A stretch of DNA of 64,000 nucleotides from Tsuneonella dongtanensis (GTDB taxonomy: Bacteria; Pseudomonadota; Alphaproteobacteria; Sphingomonadales; Sphingomonadaceae): positions 2,418,001-2,482,000 of the forward strand of contig NZ_CP016591.1 of NCBI RefSeq assembly GCF_001698205.1. The letters run 5' to 3'. Positions within the stretch are counted from its first letter, which is position 1; each line of letters begins with the position of its first letter. Both the position numbers and the translations under genes were made by a program. Below, one piece after another: positions 16,144 through 25,388 of the stretch. The notes beneath the pieces are model-generated. The model was not told the DNA's origin. It did not search any database and was given only the letters and a program-made list of their open reading frames with translations.

Positions 16144-16155
16144 TCTGACCGAAGG

Positions 16156-16620
16156 TCAGGGGGTGATGTCGAAGTGTATGACATCCTCGCGCGAACCGAG
16201 CTTGGCGTAGAGCGCGATCGCCGGTTCGTCGCCGTGATCGGCCTGGACATAGATAACCCATGCCCCCACGTCCCCCGCGATCGACTTCAGATGCTCAATC
16301 ATCCGTTCGGCAATCCCCTGTCGACGCCAATTTTCGTCGACCGCAAGATCGTAGATGTAGATTTCGCTCCGCGCCTGCTCGAACTTCGGCAGCACGTAGG
16401 CACTCATCGCTCCCACGATAGTGCCGCCATCTGCCGCGACGAGCTGGATGAAATCGTCGCGCGCGAGCAATCGTTCGAGGTAGGTGTCATCGGGCTGCGC
16501 CGCGCGATAGCTCGGCACGTCGTCGAAGGAATCAGCGTACACGTCGAGCGCTGACCGCATGGCCGACACATCGTCGGAGCTGAGCCTCCGGATATCCGTC
16601 TCGAACGAAGGCGGGCTCAG
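16156..16620 (-). CDS. GNAT acetyltransferase, AAC(3)-I-like, unusual start
   Basis: A GNAT N-acetyltransferase of the AAC(3)-I-like group: [25 protein letters not shown] is the acetyl-CoA-binding block (split here as [19 protein letters not shown]), followed by [22 protein letters not shown] and the C-terminal HFDITP. Whether it acts on aminoglycosides or another amine cannot be told. The start is a problem: the conserved first strand [16 protein letters not shown] is encoded upstream of every ATG/GTG/TTG that could serve. A CTG at 16620-16618, overlapping the clpX stop as CTGA and preceded by AAGGAAGAGG, is the best candidate. The conventional alternatives GTG 16569 and ATG 16560 would delete that strand. 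Confidence 0.8.
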   Translation of the reverse strand: MSPPSFETDIRRLSSDDVSAMRSALDVYADSFDDVPSYRAAQPDDTYLERLLARDDFIQLVAADGGTIVGAMSAYVLPKFEQARSEIYIYDLAVDENWRRQGIAERMIEHLKSIAGDVGAWVIYVQADHGDEPAIALYAKLGSREDVIHFDITP

Positions 16621-17882
16621 GCCGCCTCTTCCTTGCCTTTCTTGGCCTCGACCACGCGAACGGGATCCTTGCGACCCTCGACGACGTCCTTGTCGACGAC
16701 GATCTCGGTCACTCCGTCCATGTCGGGCAGGTCGAACATCGTGTCGAGCAGGATGCCTTCCACGATCGAACGCAGGCCGCGGGCGCCGGTCTTGCGCTGG
16801 ATCGCCTTCTCGGCAACCGCACGCAAAGCGTCGTCGGTGAACGTGAGGTCCACGTCTTCGAGCTCGAAGAGCTTGCAGTACTGCTTGACCAGCGCGTTCT
16901 TCGGCTCGGTGAGGATCATCACCAGCGCGTCGACGTCGAGGTCGTTCAAGGTGGCGATCACCGGCAGGCGGCCGACGAATTCGGGAATCAGGCCGAACTT
17001 GAGGAGGTCCTCGGGCTCGCATTTCTGGAGCAGTTCGCCCACGCGGCGCTTGTCGGGATCGGCAACGTGCGCGCCGAAGCCGATCGAGCGCTTCTGCAGG
17101 CGGTCGGCGATGATCTTCTCGAGGCCGGCGAAGGCACCGCCGCAGATGAACAGGATGTTCGTCGTGTCAACCTGCAGGAATTCCTGCTGCGGGTGCTTGC
17201 GCCCACCTTGCGGCGGGACACTCGCGGTGGTGCCCTCCATGAGCTTGAGCAGCGCCTGCTGCACCCCCTCGCCCGACACGTCGCGCGTGATCGAGGGGTT
17301 TTCCGCCTTGCGGGTGATCTTGTCGATTTCGTCGATGTAGACGATGCCGTGCTGCGCCTTCTCGACGTTGTAGTCGCTTGCCTGCAGCAGCTTGAGGATG
17401 ATGTTCTCCACGTCCTCGCCGACATAGCCGGCTTCGGTCAGCGTCGTGGCGTCGGCCATCGTGAACGGCACGTCGAAGGTGCGCGCCAGTGTCTGCGCGA
17501 GCAGAGTCTTGCCCGAGCCGGTGGGGCCGACGAGCAGGATGTTGGACTTCGCCAGCTCGACGTCGCCCGCCTTGCCGCTGTGCTTCAGCCGCTTGTAGTG
17601 GTTGTGCACCGCGACCGAGAGCACGCGCTTGGCGCGATCCTGGCCGATCACGTAGTCGTTGAGCGTGGTGAAGATGTCGAGCGGTGTGGGAACGTCGCCT
17701 TCCTTGCGACCGGCGATCCCGGCCTTGGTCTCTTCACGGATGATGTCGTTGCACAGCTCGACGCACTCGTCGCAGATGAACACCGTCGGGCCCGCGATCA
17801 GCTTGCGCACCTCGTGCTGCGACTTGCCGCAGAAGCTGCAGTAAAGGGTGCTTTTGGAGTCGGTTCCGCTCAACTTGGTCAT
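16617..17882 (-). CDS. clpX: ATP-dependent Clp protease ATPase subunit ClpX
   Basis: A 421-residue AAA+ unfoldase that feeds substrates to ClpP; in alphaproteobacteria it also degrades CtrA and other cell-cycle proteins. Seen: N-terminal zinc-binding domain with Cys15, Cys18, Cys37 and Cys40 ([11 protein letters not shown]...ICDEC), Walker A GPTGSGKT (119-126), Walker B YIDEID (about 185), the pore loop GYVGED, and the sensor region [14 protein letters not shown] 17882 gives the canonical MTKLSG start; an in-frame TTG seven codons earlier is possible. I see no good ribosome-binding site. The gene lies 183 bases downstream of clpP. Confidence 0.97.
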   Translation of the reverse strand: MTKLSGTDSKSTLYCSFCGKSQHEVRKLIAGPTVFICDECVELCNDIIREETKAGIAGRKEGDVPTPLDIFTTLNDYVIGQDRAKRVLSVAVHNHYKRLKHSGKAGDVELAKSNILLVGPTGSGKTLLAQTLARTFDVPFTMADATTLTEAGYVGEDVENIILKLLQASDYNVEKAQHGIVYIDEIDKITRKAENPSITRDVSGEGVQQALLKLMEGTTASVPPQGGRKHPQQEFLQVDTTNILFICGGAFAGLEKIIADRLQKRSIGFGAHVADPDKRRVGELLQKCEPEDLLKFGLIPEFVGRLPVIATLNDLDVDALVMILTEPKNALVKQYCKLFELEDVDLTFTDDALRAVAEKAIQRKTGARGLRSIVEGILLDTMFDLPDMDGVTEIVVDKDVVEGRKDPVRVVEAKKGKEEAA

Positions 17883-18065
17883 ATCCTGGCTTTCGAAGCC
17901 CAAAACGCCTCGCGACCGAGACAGGGATTCGTCGACCCTAAGGCCGGATTCTCGATAATCAACTCATTGCGCCTAGCACAGCGGCCTTGCGACAACCTGA
18001 AAGTGCAGGGTTGCCGAATTGCTACGGTGCGGCGTCCCGCGCTGGGGCATGCCGGCGTTGAGACC

Positions 18066-18770
18066 TTATTCGGGCGCTCCGCCGGATCCCTCGGCGTCGG
18101 CCGCGGCCTCACCCTCGGGGCGAGTCTCGAACACCTTGTCGACGATGCCGAACTTCATCGCTTCCTCGGCCTCGAGGAAGGTGTCGCGGTCCAGCGCCTT
18201 CTCGATCTCGGTCAGCGAACGACCGGTGTACTTGACGTAGAGGTCGTTCATCCGCTGGCGGATGCGCAGGATCTCGCGCGCCTGGATCTCGATGTCCGAC
18301 GCCATGCCGCGCGCGCCTCCGGACGGCTGGTGCACCATGATGCGCGCGTTGGGGAGCGCGATACGCATGCCCGGCTCGCCCGCCGCGAGCAGGAAGCTGC
18401 CCATCGACGCGGCCTGGCCGATGCAGACCGTCGACACGCGCGGCTTGATGTACTGCATGGTGTCGTGGATCGCCATGCCGGCCGTCACCACGCCGCCCGG
18501 CGAGTTGATGTACATGCTGATCGGCTTCGAGGGGTTCTCGCTCTCGAGGAACAGCAGCTGCGCGACGATCAGCGAGGCCATGTTGTCCTCGATCTGGTCG
18601 GTGACGAACACGATGCGTTCGCGAAGCAGGCGGCTGAAGATGTCGAAGCTGCGTTCTCCGCGGCTGGTCTGCTCGACCACCACGGGCACCAGCGCTCCGG
18701 TCACGGGGTCGCGCCGGAACAGCCCCTGCGAGCCATAGGTGTCGTGCGAACCGCCGAACACATCGATCAT
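18066..18770 (-). CDS. clpP: ATP-dependent Clp protease proteolytic subunit ClpP
   Basis: A 234-residue serine protease that forms the tetradecameric Clp chamber. The triad is visible: Ser122 ([11 protein letters not shown]), His147 ([11 protein letters not shown]) and Asp196 (LDRDTFL). The N-terminal axial-loop region [21 protein letters not shown] is typical. A 25-residue Ala/Glu-rich tail ([13 protein letters not shown]) extends past the usual end of about 207 residues. It precedes clpX in the same direction, the standard order; the upstream amidase gene is divergent. Confidence 0.97.
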   Translation of the reverse strand: MIDVFGGSHDTYGSQGLFRRDPVTGALVPVVVEQTSRGERSFDIFSRLLRERIVFVTDQIEDNMASLIVAQLLFLESENPSKPISMYINSPGGVVTAGMAIHDTMQYIKPRVSTVCIGQAASMGSFLLAAGEPGMRIALPNARIMVHQPSGGARGMASDIEIQAREILRIRQRMNDLYVKYTGRSLTEIEKALDRDTFLEAEEAMKFGIVDKVFETRPEGEAAADAEGSGGAPE

Positions 18771-18903
18771 GAGATTGTCTTCCTTCCGTCTCGTATCGGC
18801 GGCCTATGTCGCGAGTGGCTTGGCGATGTTCAAGGGGATTAACCTTCTGCCAGCGAAGGCGTTGGGGATTGACGGGAGAGCGGTGCATGGCAGTGTCGAC
18901 GAC

Positions 18904-20409
18904 ATGAAATCAAATCCCAAGTTCGTTTCGTTCGCCGTTGCAATGCTGTCGATCACGGCCGGCAGCAAACTTTCCGCCAGCGAACCGGTCGACGAGGCAG
19001 CGCGTACGGCGAGTTACCTGAGCGCCATTCGGTCGCTGGACGATGGAGGCCCCATGCTGAATGCTGTGATCGTCTACGATCGCGACGCACCCGAAAAGTC
19101 CCGCGCCGCGGCCGATGCCGGACCGCTGAAAGGTCGATTTATTCTGGTAAAGGACAACGTCGAAACTCGAGAATGGCCCACCACGGCGGGCTCGCTGGCG
19201 CTGAAAGACAACCGCACCGGCCGTGACGCACCGCCAGTCGCGCGCATTCGCGCCGCCGGCGGGGTGATCCTCGGCAAGACCAACCTGTCCGAATGGGCCA
19301 ACATCCGGTCGAACGATTCGTCGAGCGGCTGGAGTGCGATCGGCGGCCAGACGCGAAACCCCCATGCGATCGATCGCAACCCTTGCGGTTCATCTTCCGG
19401 GAGCGGAGCGGCGATTGCAGCTGGTATGGCCTGGGCGGCAATCGGAACCGAAACGAACGGGTCGATCACCTGCCCCGCCAGTGTCAATGGAATCGTCGGT
19501 TTCAAGCCGACCGTCGGTCTCGTCAGCCGCACGCACATCGTGCCGATTAGTGTCACGCAGGACACTGCCGGCCCGATGGCACGCAGCGTGGCCGATGCCG
19601 CGCTGCTGCTTTCCGCGATTGCCGGAAGCGATCCGGCGGACCCTGCAACAGCCGAGGCCGATCAGTACAAGACCGACTTCACCCGCAGCCTCGACACTGC
19701 TTCGCTCAAGGGGGTTCGCATCGGCGTCCTTCGCAATCAGGCCGGGACCGACCCTCGCCTCCTTGCGCTGTTCGAGCAGGCTCGAGCCGATATGGAGCGC
19801 GCGGGTGCGGTTTTCGTGGACGTCGATTTCCAGCCGGAGGGCTCATTCTGGCAGCGAAGCCTGCAAGTCCTCTTGTTCGAACTGCGCGAAGGAATGGATG
19901 AGTACCTCGCAACCCGGCCTGTCGAGGGCGGGCCTCGCTCGCTCGCGGAGGTAGTGGCCTTCAACAAGGCCAATGCCGCGCAGGAATTGCGCTGGTTCGA
20001 TCAGGGCCTGTTCGAGCAATCGCTCACGACCACCGACGCCGCTGCCTATCGCGCGGCGCGCGACGCAAACCTGCGGGCGACACGGGAGGATGGTATCGAT
20101 CGATTACTGCGAGAACAGAATCTCGCCGTTCTCGTGGCGCCGACAATGCAGCCGGCCTGGCCGATCGACCTCTTGGGCGGCGATAATTTCGGCGGCCGGG
20201 TGGGAGCAGGATATCTCGCCGCGATTGCCGGTTATCCTCACCTTACCGTTCCGATGGGCGCCGTGGAGCGCTTGCCCGTCGGGATCAGCTTCATGGGCGG
20301 CAAATGGCAGGATCACGCCATCCTGAAGATCGGCGCAGCTTACGAGCGGGCGCGCAGCGCTTCTGTGCCGGTTCCGTCGTTCTTGCCTTGGTCGCCGGTC
20401 GAGGACTGA
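18904..20409 (+). CDS. Amidase signature family protein, secreted
   Basis: A 501-residue amidase-signature hydrolase. Catalytic Ser-cisSer-Lys residues are in place: Lys in LVKDNVETREWPTTAGS (about 81), the glycine/serine block NPCGSSSGSGAAIAAGMAWA (nucleophile region about 158-185) and TETNGSITCPASVNG. The first 22 residues (MKSNPKFVSFAVAMLSITAG) look like a signal peptide, so it probably acts in the periplasm on an amide or peptide-amide substrate that sequence does not reveal. I use ATG 18904; the frame is open another 55 codons towards clpP. Its last 70 bases overlap the DUF1622 gene on the other strand. Confidence 0.85.
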   Translation: MKSNPKFVSFAVAMLSITAGSKLSASEPVDEAARTASYLSAIRSLDDGGPMLNAVIVYDRDAPEKSRAAADAGPLKGRFILVKDNVETREWPTTAGSLALKDNRTGRDAPPVARIRAAGGVILGKTNLSEWANIRSNDSSSGWSAIGGQTRNPHAIDRNPCGSSSGSGAAIAAGMAWAAIGTETNGSITCPASVNGIVGFKPTVGLVSRTHIVPISVTQDTAGPMARSVADAALLLSAIAGSDPADPATAEADQYKTDFTRSLDTASLKGVRIGVLRNQAGTDPRLLALFEQARADMERAGAVFVDVDFQPEGSFWQRSLQVLLFELREGMDEYLATRPVEGGPRSLAEVVAFNKANAAQELRWFDQGLFEQSLTTTDAAAYRAARDANLRATREDGIDRLLREQNLAVLVAPTMQPAWPIDLLGGDNFGGRVGAGYLAAIAGYPHLTVPMGAVERLPVGISFMGGKWQDHAILKIGAAYERARSASVPVPSFLPWSPVED

Positions 20410-20771
20410 CGCGCCCGGCGGCCTTGCGCGGCCTCGATCTCTCGCTGGAGGAAGAAATTGAGCGCGGTGCGGATCGCGGCGATGGCGGCGAGCTGACCGA
20501 TCTCGGACCAGCTCGGAGCAACCGCCGTGCGCAGGATGTCCGCGCCGAGCAACAGCTCTAGCGACAGCGCCAGCCAGCGTCCGAGCCGGAGCCGGATATC
20601 CTCCTTCGCATCGTGCGCGACGTGCGAGGGTTGGTCGCCGCTGTGGCGCCGGAACGACATGAGCAGCCGCACGATCGCCTCGGCCACAGCGTAGGCGACG
20701 ATCAACGCGGCGACACCCTCGACCACCAGTGAGGTGGCGAGGGTGACTTCGCGGATCCAGCTTTCGAGCAT
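20340..20771 (-). CDS. DUF1622 domain-containing membrane protein
   Basis: A 143-residue protein with three hydrophobic segments: about 11-33 (LATSLVVEGVAALIVAYAVAE), 66-86 (LGRWLALSLELLLGADILRTA) and 91-110. The conserved pattern RLRLGRWLALSLELLLGADIL...I..LAAIAAIRTALNFFLQREIE is that of DUF1622, small inner-membrane proteins of unknown function. The C-terminal 30 residues are polar and overlap the 3' end of the amidase gene on the opposite strand by 70 bases. ATG 20771 is chosen over an in-frame TTG at 20792. Confidence 0.85.
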   Translation of the reverse strand: MLESWIREVTLATSLVVEGVAALIVAYAVAEAIVRLLMSFRRHSGDQPSHVAHDAKEDIRLRLGRWLALSLELLLGADILRTAVAPSWSEIGQLAAIAAIRTALNFFLQREIEAAQGRRARQSSTGDQGKNDGTGTEALRARS

Positions 20772-20818
20772 AGAGCGGTAACCGCCGCCCAAGGGCAGCG
20801 GTTCCGCAGCGCGCCGGC

Positions 20819-22378
20819 TTACTTCTTGGCTGCAGCCTTCTTGGCAGGGGCCTTTTTGGCAGCAGGCTTCTCATCGGCCGCGGCCTTCTTGGCCGGAGCC
20901 TTCTTGGCTGCGGGCCTCTCGGCAGCGGGTTCCGCATCCTTCTTGGCGGCCGCCTTTTTCGGCGCAGCTTCCTTGGCGGGGGCTGCGTCCTTCTTGGCGG
21001 CTTCCTTCTTGGCCGGCGCCTTCTTCTTGGCAGGAGCCGGGGCCGGAGCCTCTTCCGCCTCGATCGCGGCCTGGAGCTCGTCGCGTGTCACTTCGCGTTC
21101 CGAAACGTCGGCCTTGTCGAACAGGAAGTCGACGACCTTGTCTTCATAGAGCGGCGCACGCAGCTGGGCGGCGGCCATGTCGTTCGTGCGGATCAGCTCC
21201 ATGAACCGGTCGCGATCTTCCGGACGATACTGCTGGGCAGCCTGCTGGATGAGCATGCTCATCTCCTGCTGCGTCACCTGGACGCCGTTCGCCTGGCCGA
21301 TTTCCGACAGGAGCAGGCCAAGGCGCACGCGTCGCTCGGCGATGGCGCGGTAATCGTCCTTCTCCGCCTCGATTTCCTTGAGGGCGGCGGCCGGATCCTC
21401 GTCTTGCGCAGCTTCCTGCTGGAGCTGGGCCCAGATCTGCTCGAACTCGGCATCGACCATGCCCTGCGGCACGGCGAAGTCGTGGCCGGATGCGAGCGAA
21501 TCGAGCAGCTGGCGCTTCATGGCGGTCCGGGTGAGGCCACCCAGTTCCTGCTCGAGCTGGCCCTTGAGCAAACTGCGAAGCTGCTCGAGGCTTTCGAGGC
21601 CGAGGTTCTTGGCAAAGTCCTCGTCGACCTTCGTTTCGTCCTCGACCTGCACCTTGTGGACATGGATCGCGAACTGCGCGTCCTTTCCGGCGAGTTCCTT
21701 CGCCGGATAGTCCTTGGGGAACGAGACGGTGATGGTCTTGTCGTCACCCGCCTTCACACCGGCGAGCTGTTCCTCGAAACCGGGGATGAAGCGGCCCGAA
21801 CCGATAACCAGGGGCGCTTCCTCCGCCTTGCCGCCTTCGAATTCGACACCGTCGATCGAACCGGTGAAGTCGATGATCAGCTGGTCGCCATCGGCCGCCT
21901 TCTTGCTCTTGGGCGCGTCCTTCCAGCTCTTCTGCTGGGCAGCGATGTTGCCCACCGCCTCGTCGACCTCGGCATCGCTCACCGGAACGGTCAGCTTGTC
22001 GAGCTTGATGCCGTCGACCGAAGGCGCCTCGATCTCGGGCAGCACTTCCAGGTCGACGGTCAGCGTGGCATCCTTGCCCTCTTCGTAGCCCTCGCCCAGC
22101 TCGACGCGCGGCTGCATCGCCGGGCGGAGCTTCTTGTCCCTCATCAGCGAATCGATGGCGCCGGTGATCTGCTCGTTGACCACCTGCCCGTGAATCGCTT
22201 CGCCGTGCATCTTCTTCACGAGGTTCGCGGGCACCTTGCCGGGGCGGAAGCCGGGCATGCGCACCTGCGGAGCGATCTTCTTGATCTCTGCGGTCACCGC
22301 GGCGTCGATCTCCTTGGCAGGGATCGTCAGCTTGTAGGCGCGGCGCAGGCCTTCGTTCGTGGTCTCTTCGATCTTCAT
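20819..22378 (-). CDS. tig: Trigger factor with Lys/Ala-rich C-terminal extension
   Basis: A 519-residue ribosome-bound chaperone; typical length is 430-450. Domain order: ribosome-binding domain with the signature GFRPGKVPANLVKKMHG (about 43-59), FKBP-type PPIase domain (about 155-245, GDQLIIDFTGSIDGVEFEGG) and the helical substrate-binding C-domain. From about residue 440 an extra tail of roughly 75 residues is made almost only of Ala, Lys, Pro and Glu in PAKKA-like repeats. The tail is positively charged and resembles histone H1-like tails. ATG 22378 starts MKIEETTNEGLRR. tRNA-Leu lies 61 bases upstream in the same direction. Confidence 0.95.
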   Translation of the reverse strand: MKIEETTNEGLRRAYKLTIPAKEIDAAVTAEIKKIAPQVRMPGFRPGKVPANLVKKMHGEAIHGQVVNEQITGAIDSLMRDKKLRPAMQPRVELGEGYEEGKDATLTVDLEVLPEIEAPSVDGIKLDKLTVPVSDAEVDEAVGNIAAQQKSWKDAPKSKKAADGDQLIIDFTGSIDGVEFEGGKAEEAPLVIGSGRFIPGFEEQLAGVKAGDDKTITVSFPKDYPAKELAGKDAQFAIHVHKVQVEDETKVDEDFAKNLGLESLEQLRSLLKGQLEQELGGLTRTAMKRQLLDSLASGHDFAVPQGMVDAEFEQIWAQLQQEAAQDEDPAAALKEIEAEKDDYRAIAERRVRLGLLLSEIGQANGVQVTQQEMSMLIQQAAQQYRPEDRDRFMELIRTNDMAAAQLRAPLYEDKVVDFLFDKADVSEREVTRDELQAAIEAEEAPAPAPAKKKAPAKKEAAKKDAAPAKEAAPKKAAAKKDAEPAAERPAAKKAPAKKAAADEKPAAKKAPAKKAAAKK

Positions 22379-22439
22379 GGGAGGTCGTAAGCCTTTGTAA
22401 AACGTCAATCTCGTGATCGCTCGAGATCGGGGCGGCGGC

Positions 22440-22524
22440 TGGTGCGGGCGAAGGGACTCGAACCCCCACATCTTGCGATACTGGTACCTAAAACCAGCGC
22501 GTCTACCAATTCCGCCACGCCCGC
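22440..22524 (-). tRNA. tRNA-Leu (anticodon UAG)
   Basis: On the minus strand GCGGGCG (22524-22518) pairs with CGCCCGC (22450-22444); the anticodon arm is CTGGT-TTTAGGT-ACCAG, giving anticodon TAG, and the T arm is GGGGGTTCGAGTCCCTT. The long variable arm of a leucine tRNA is present and the 3' CCA (22442-22440) is encoded. A six-pair hairpin ATCTCG...CGAGAT (22408-22427) before tig may be its terminator. Confidence 0.97.
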
Positions 22525-22662
22525 AAACCCGAACGAAGCCGCGCGGGCGGGGAACCCCGCTCGCGAACAGGGGTGCGCCGTTACAGCGCGCGCGGCGAAA
22601 GGGCAAGCGGGGGAACGTGCGACGATGGTGGACCGTTCAGGAGCCGACACGAAAGGATCATC

Positions 22663-22842
22663 ATGGCCACCCAGCCCCCCAGCAAGCCCGATACCATCGA
22701 ACCCGCCGCTCCGCCGGAGACGCCGCCGGTCATCAACCCCGGCGAAGCGCCCCCGAGCCAGCCGGACGAGAATCCGTCGGTCGAACCCGATACGATCCAG
22801 CCGGGCGAAACGCCGTCCGAAGTGCCCGCACCCAAGCAGTGA
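22663..22842 (+). CDS. Small proline-rich hypothetical protein
   Basis: A 59-residue protein with no membrane segment and no cysteine. AAAGGA lies eight bases before ATG 22663. Composition is extreme: about one third proline with many Glu, Thr and Ser, and no aromatic residues. Two imperfect internal repeats are visible (PDTIEPAAPPETP and PDTIQPGETP). It is almost certainly disordered. I do not know its function; similar short Pro-rich proteins occur next to DUF3297 genes in sphingomonads as far as I recall. The downstream DUF3297 gene follows after 40 bases. Confidence 0.65.
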   Translation: MATQPPSKPDTIEPAAPPETPPVINPGEAPPSQPDENPSVEPDTIQPGETPSEVPAPKQ

Positions 22843-22882
22843 GCTTGCCGCGCGGGCGCGCTGGCACTAAGGGCGCGGCCCC

Positions 22883-23176
22883 ATGAGCGAAGACAAAGCC
22901 CCAAGTCCGCAGGACACGCCGCCGGACCGCCTGTCGGTCAATCCGCGCAACCAGCATTTCGACCAGTCGGCGCTGGAGCGCGGGGTCGGGATCAAGTTCA
23001 AGGATCGTGTGCGCACCGACGTCGAGGAGTATTGCATCTCGGAAGGCTGGATCCGCGTGCAGGCCGGCAAGACGATGGACCGCAAGGGCCAACCTCTGAC
23101 GCTGAAGCTCAATGGTCCGGTCGAGGCGTGGTTCGAGGACCTGGGCGACGAACCCCCGGTCGCGAAGAAGGCCTGA
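22883..23176 (+). CDS. DUF3297 family protein
   Basis: A 97-residue cytoplasmic protein matching DUF3297: a Pro-rich lead (PPDRLSVNPRNQHFD), then ERGVGIKFKDRVRTDVEEYCISEGWIRVQAGKT (shortened here: FKDRVRTDVEEYCISEGW) and a C-terminal LKLNGPVEAWFEDL. The family is small, conserved in alpha- and gammaproteobacteria and unassigned. AAGGG lies nine bases before the ATG. Its TGA is immediately followed by the complement stop of the CHAP gene, forming TGATCA. Confidence 0.85.
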   Translation: MSEDKAPSPQDTPPDRLSVNPRNQHFDQSALERGVGIKFKDRVRTDVEEYCISEGWIRVQAGKTMDRKGQPLTLKLNGPVEAWFEDLGDEPPVAKKA

Positions 23177-23896
23177 TCAGCTTCCATATAGCGCGATCGC
23201 CGCGTCGATCGGATCGCGCGGACGCGTCGGCGTGCTTGCCGCGATACGACGCGGGGCATCCGCTGTCGGCTTAACCATCACAGGATCGGCGAAGCCCTTG
23301 AAGGCGGCCGCGAACGCGCTCGACGGGGCGGGAGCGAAAGCCTTTGAAGCAGGCGCAGACGACGCACTGGCGAAGACCCGCTTACGGCCCAACGGCGTAC
23401 CGTCCTCACGCTCGTTGTAGATGAATCCGGCCACCGGCCAAGCGGTCGTGCCGAGATTTCCCAGCGGTGCGTACCAGACGCGTACCTGGCTCCAGTCGTT
23501 GGCGGGCGACACGTCGACCGCGCGGACATCGCGTTCGATCTGACCGCGCCGGCCGTCGATCGGCGACCAGTTGGCGTGGTCGAGCAGGACCGTGCGGCTG
23601 TCGATGACCTTCGAAACGGCCGCGACATGGCCGAGAACCATCGACCCGGTGGGCATGAAGGTCATGACCGCGCCCGGCCGCGGCGTGTTTCCGCGCCGGT
23701 ACCGCCCGGCTGCCTGGTCCCACCAGGTCCGCGCGTCGCCGTAAATCTGGACCCCGGTGCGCTCGCGGGCATAGGGTACGCACTGCAAGTACGGAGCGAG
23801 TTCGGCCTCGCCCGCCGACATCTCCGCGATGTCGGCAAAAGCCGCGCTCGGTACAGCGAGCGCGCACATGGCGATGGCGAGCGAAAGACCCCTCAT
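23177..23896 (-). CDS. CHAP domain-containing secreted hydrolase
   Basis: A 239-residue protein with a signal peptide (MRGLSLAIAMCALAVPSAAFA). The CHAP domain carries the catalytic Cys in LQCVPYARERTG (about 39) and His in LGHVAAVSKV (about 89), with LLDHANWSPIDG completing the site. CHAP enzymes are NlpC/P60-like amidases or endopeptidases of peptidoglycan. After the domain (from about residue 165) a low-complexity Ala/Pro/Ser tail runs to the end. It is convergent with the DUF3297 gene and divergent from der, with 91 bases between. Confidence 0.87.
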   Translation of the reverse strand: MRGLSLAIAMCALAVPSAAFADIAEMSAGEAELAPYLQCVPYARERTGVQIYGDARTWWDQAAGRYRRGNTPRPGAVMTFMPTGSMVLGHVAAVSKVIDSRTVLLDHANWSPIDGRRGQIERDVRAVDVSPANDWSQVRVWYAPLGNLGTTAWPVAGFIYNEREDGTPLGRKRVFASASSAPASKAFAPAPSSAFAAAFKGFADPVMVKPTADAPRRIAASTPTRPRDPIDAAIALYGS

Positions 23897-23987
23897 GTCG
23901 CTGACGGTGACAGAACAAGGTTAGCACCGGGTTACCGCCGCGCTTGCCATTCGCCGCGCGAGCGGCCACCTGCGCGCAGGCAAGCCC

Positions 23988-25388
23988 ATGAAACCGACCG
24001 TCATCATCATCGGCCGACCCAACGTCGGCAAGTCCACGCTCTTCAACCGGCTCGTCGGCAAGAAGCTGGCGCTGGTCGACGACCAGCCCGGCGTCACGCG
24101 CGACAGGCGCATGGGCGATGCGGTGATTGCGGGGCTGGAATTCACCATCGTCGATACCGCAGGCTGGGAGGACGAGGACGCCGCGACCCTCCCCGGCCGG
24201 ATGCGCAAGCAGACCGAGGTAAGCCTCGAAGGCGCCGACGCCGCGCTCTTCGTGATCGATGCGCGCGCGGGCCTGACCCCGCTCGACGAGGAAATCGCCC
24301 GCTGGCTTCGCACGCAGGAAATCCCCGTTATCGCCGTGGCCAACAAGGCCGAGGGGCGCGCGGGCGACGCCGGGCTCTACGAGGCGTTCTCGCTCGGGTT
24401 CGGCGAACCCGTCGCGCTGTCCGCCGAGCATGGAGAAGGCGTCGCCGACCTTTTCGACGCCCTCTATCCCATCATCGGTTCCTTCGAAGACGAGCGAGCC
24501 GCTTCGGACCGCGCGGGAGAAGCGCGCGACCCCGACGACCTTGAACTAGGCCCCCTCAAGCTCGCGATCGTCGGACGCCCCAATGCCGGCAAGTCGACGC
24601 TGATCAACCGGCTGCTGGGCGAGGACCGGCTGCTTACGGGGCCTGAAGCAGGGATCACGCGCGATTCGATCGCGGTCGACTGGCAATGGACCGACCCCGA
24701 TGGCGAGGTGCGCGACATCCGCCTGATCGACACCGCGGGCATGCGCAAGCGCGCGCAGGTTGTCGACAAGCTCGAAAAGCTTTCGGTTGCCGACGCCAAG
24801 CGCGCGATCGATTTTGCAGAAGTCGTGGTGCTACTGCTCGATGCGACCCGCGGGCTCGAGCACCAGGACCTGAAGATCGCCTCGATGGTGATCGAGGAAG
24901 GCCGCGCGTTGATGATCGCGATCAACAAGTGGGACATGGCGGGCAGCGAACAGGTCGGCGACGCCAGCCGCCTGTTCAACGGGATCAAGGCCGCGCTCGA
25001 CGATGGCCTCGCGCAAGTGCGCGGCCTGCCGCTGTTCGCGGTCAGCGCGAAGACCGGCAAAGGCCTCGACCAGATGCTCAAGGCCGCATTCGAGATCCGC
25101 GAGGCATGGTCGAAGCGCGTGCCCACCGCGGCGCTCAACCGCTGGTTCGACGATGCTCTCGAAGCCAATCCTCCGCCCGCGCCCAAGGGCAAGCGGATCA
25201 AGCTGCGCTACATCACCCAGGCTGGCACCCGCCCGCCCCGTTTCGTGGTGTTCGGCACTCGGCTCGACATGCTGCCGAAGAGCTACGAACGCTACCTCGT
25301 GAACGGAATCCGCAAGGAACTGGGCTTCGACGCCGTGCCGGTGCGCGTGGTGCTGAAGTCGCCGAAGAATCCTTACGCCAAGGACTAG
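23988..25388 (+). CDS. der: Ribosome biogenesis GTPase Der (EngA)
   Basis: A 466-residue GTPase with two tandem G domains and a KH-like C-terminal domain, required for 50S assembly. G1 motifs: GRPNVGKST (9-17) and GRPNAGKST (about 196). G3: DTAGWED and DTAGMRKR. G4: ANKAEG (a variant of NKxD with Glu in domain 1) and INKWD in domain 2. The C-terminal KRIKLRYITQAGTRPPRFVVF is the KH-like region. Its stop TAG shares CTAG with the bacterioferritin stop on the other strand. Confidence 0.97.
   Translation: MKPTVIIIGRPNVGKSTLFNRLVGKKLALVDDQPGVTRDRRMGDAVIAGLEFTIVDTAGWEDEDAATLPGRMRKQTEVSLEGADAALFVIDARAGLTPLDEEIARWLRTQEIPVIAVANKAEGRAGDAGLYEAFSLGFGEPVALSAEHGEGVADLFDALYPIIGSFEDERAASDRAGEARDPDDLELGPLKLAIVGRPNAGKSTLINRLLGEDRLLTGPEAGITRDSIAVDWQWTDPDGEVRDIRLIDTAGMRKRAQVVDKLEKLSVADAKRAIDFAEVVVLLLDATRGLEHQDLKIASMVIEEGRALMIAINKWDMAGSEQVGDASRLFNGIKAALDDGLAQVRGLPLFAVSAKTGKGLDQMLKAAFEIREAWSKRVPTAALNRWFDDALEANPPPAPKGKRIKLRYITQAGTRPPRFVVFGTRLDMLPKSYERYLVNGIRKELGFDAVPVRVVLKSPKNPYAKD

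Noticed and set aside
20822-21060. Repeated TTCTTGGC-like units, considered as a CRISPR-like or intergenic repeat
   Set aside because: Units are irregular, have no spacers and lie in the coding tail of trigger factor.
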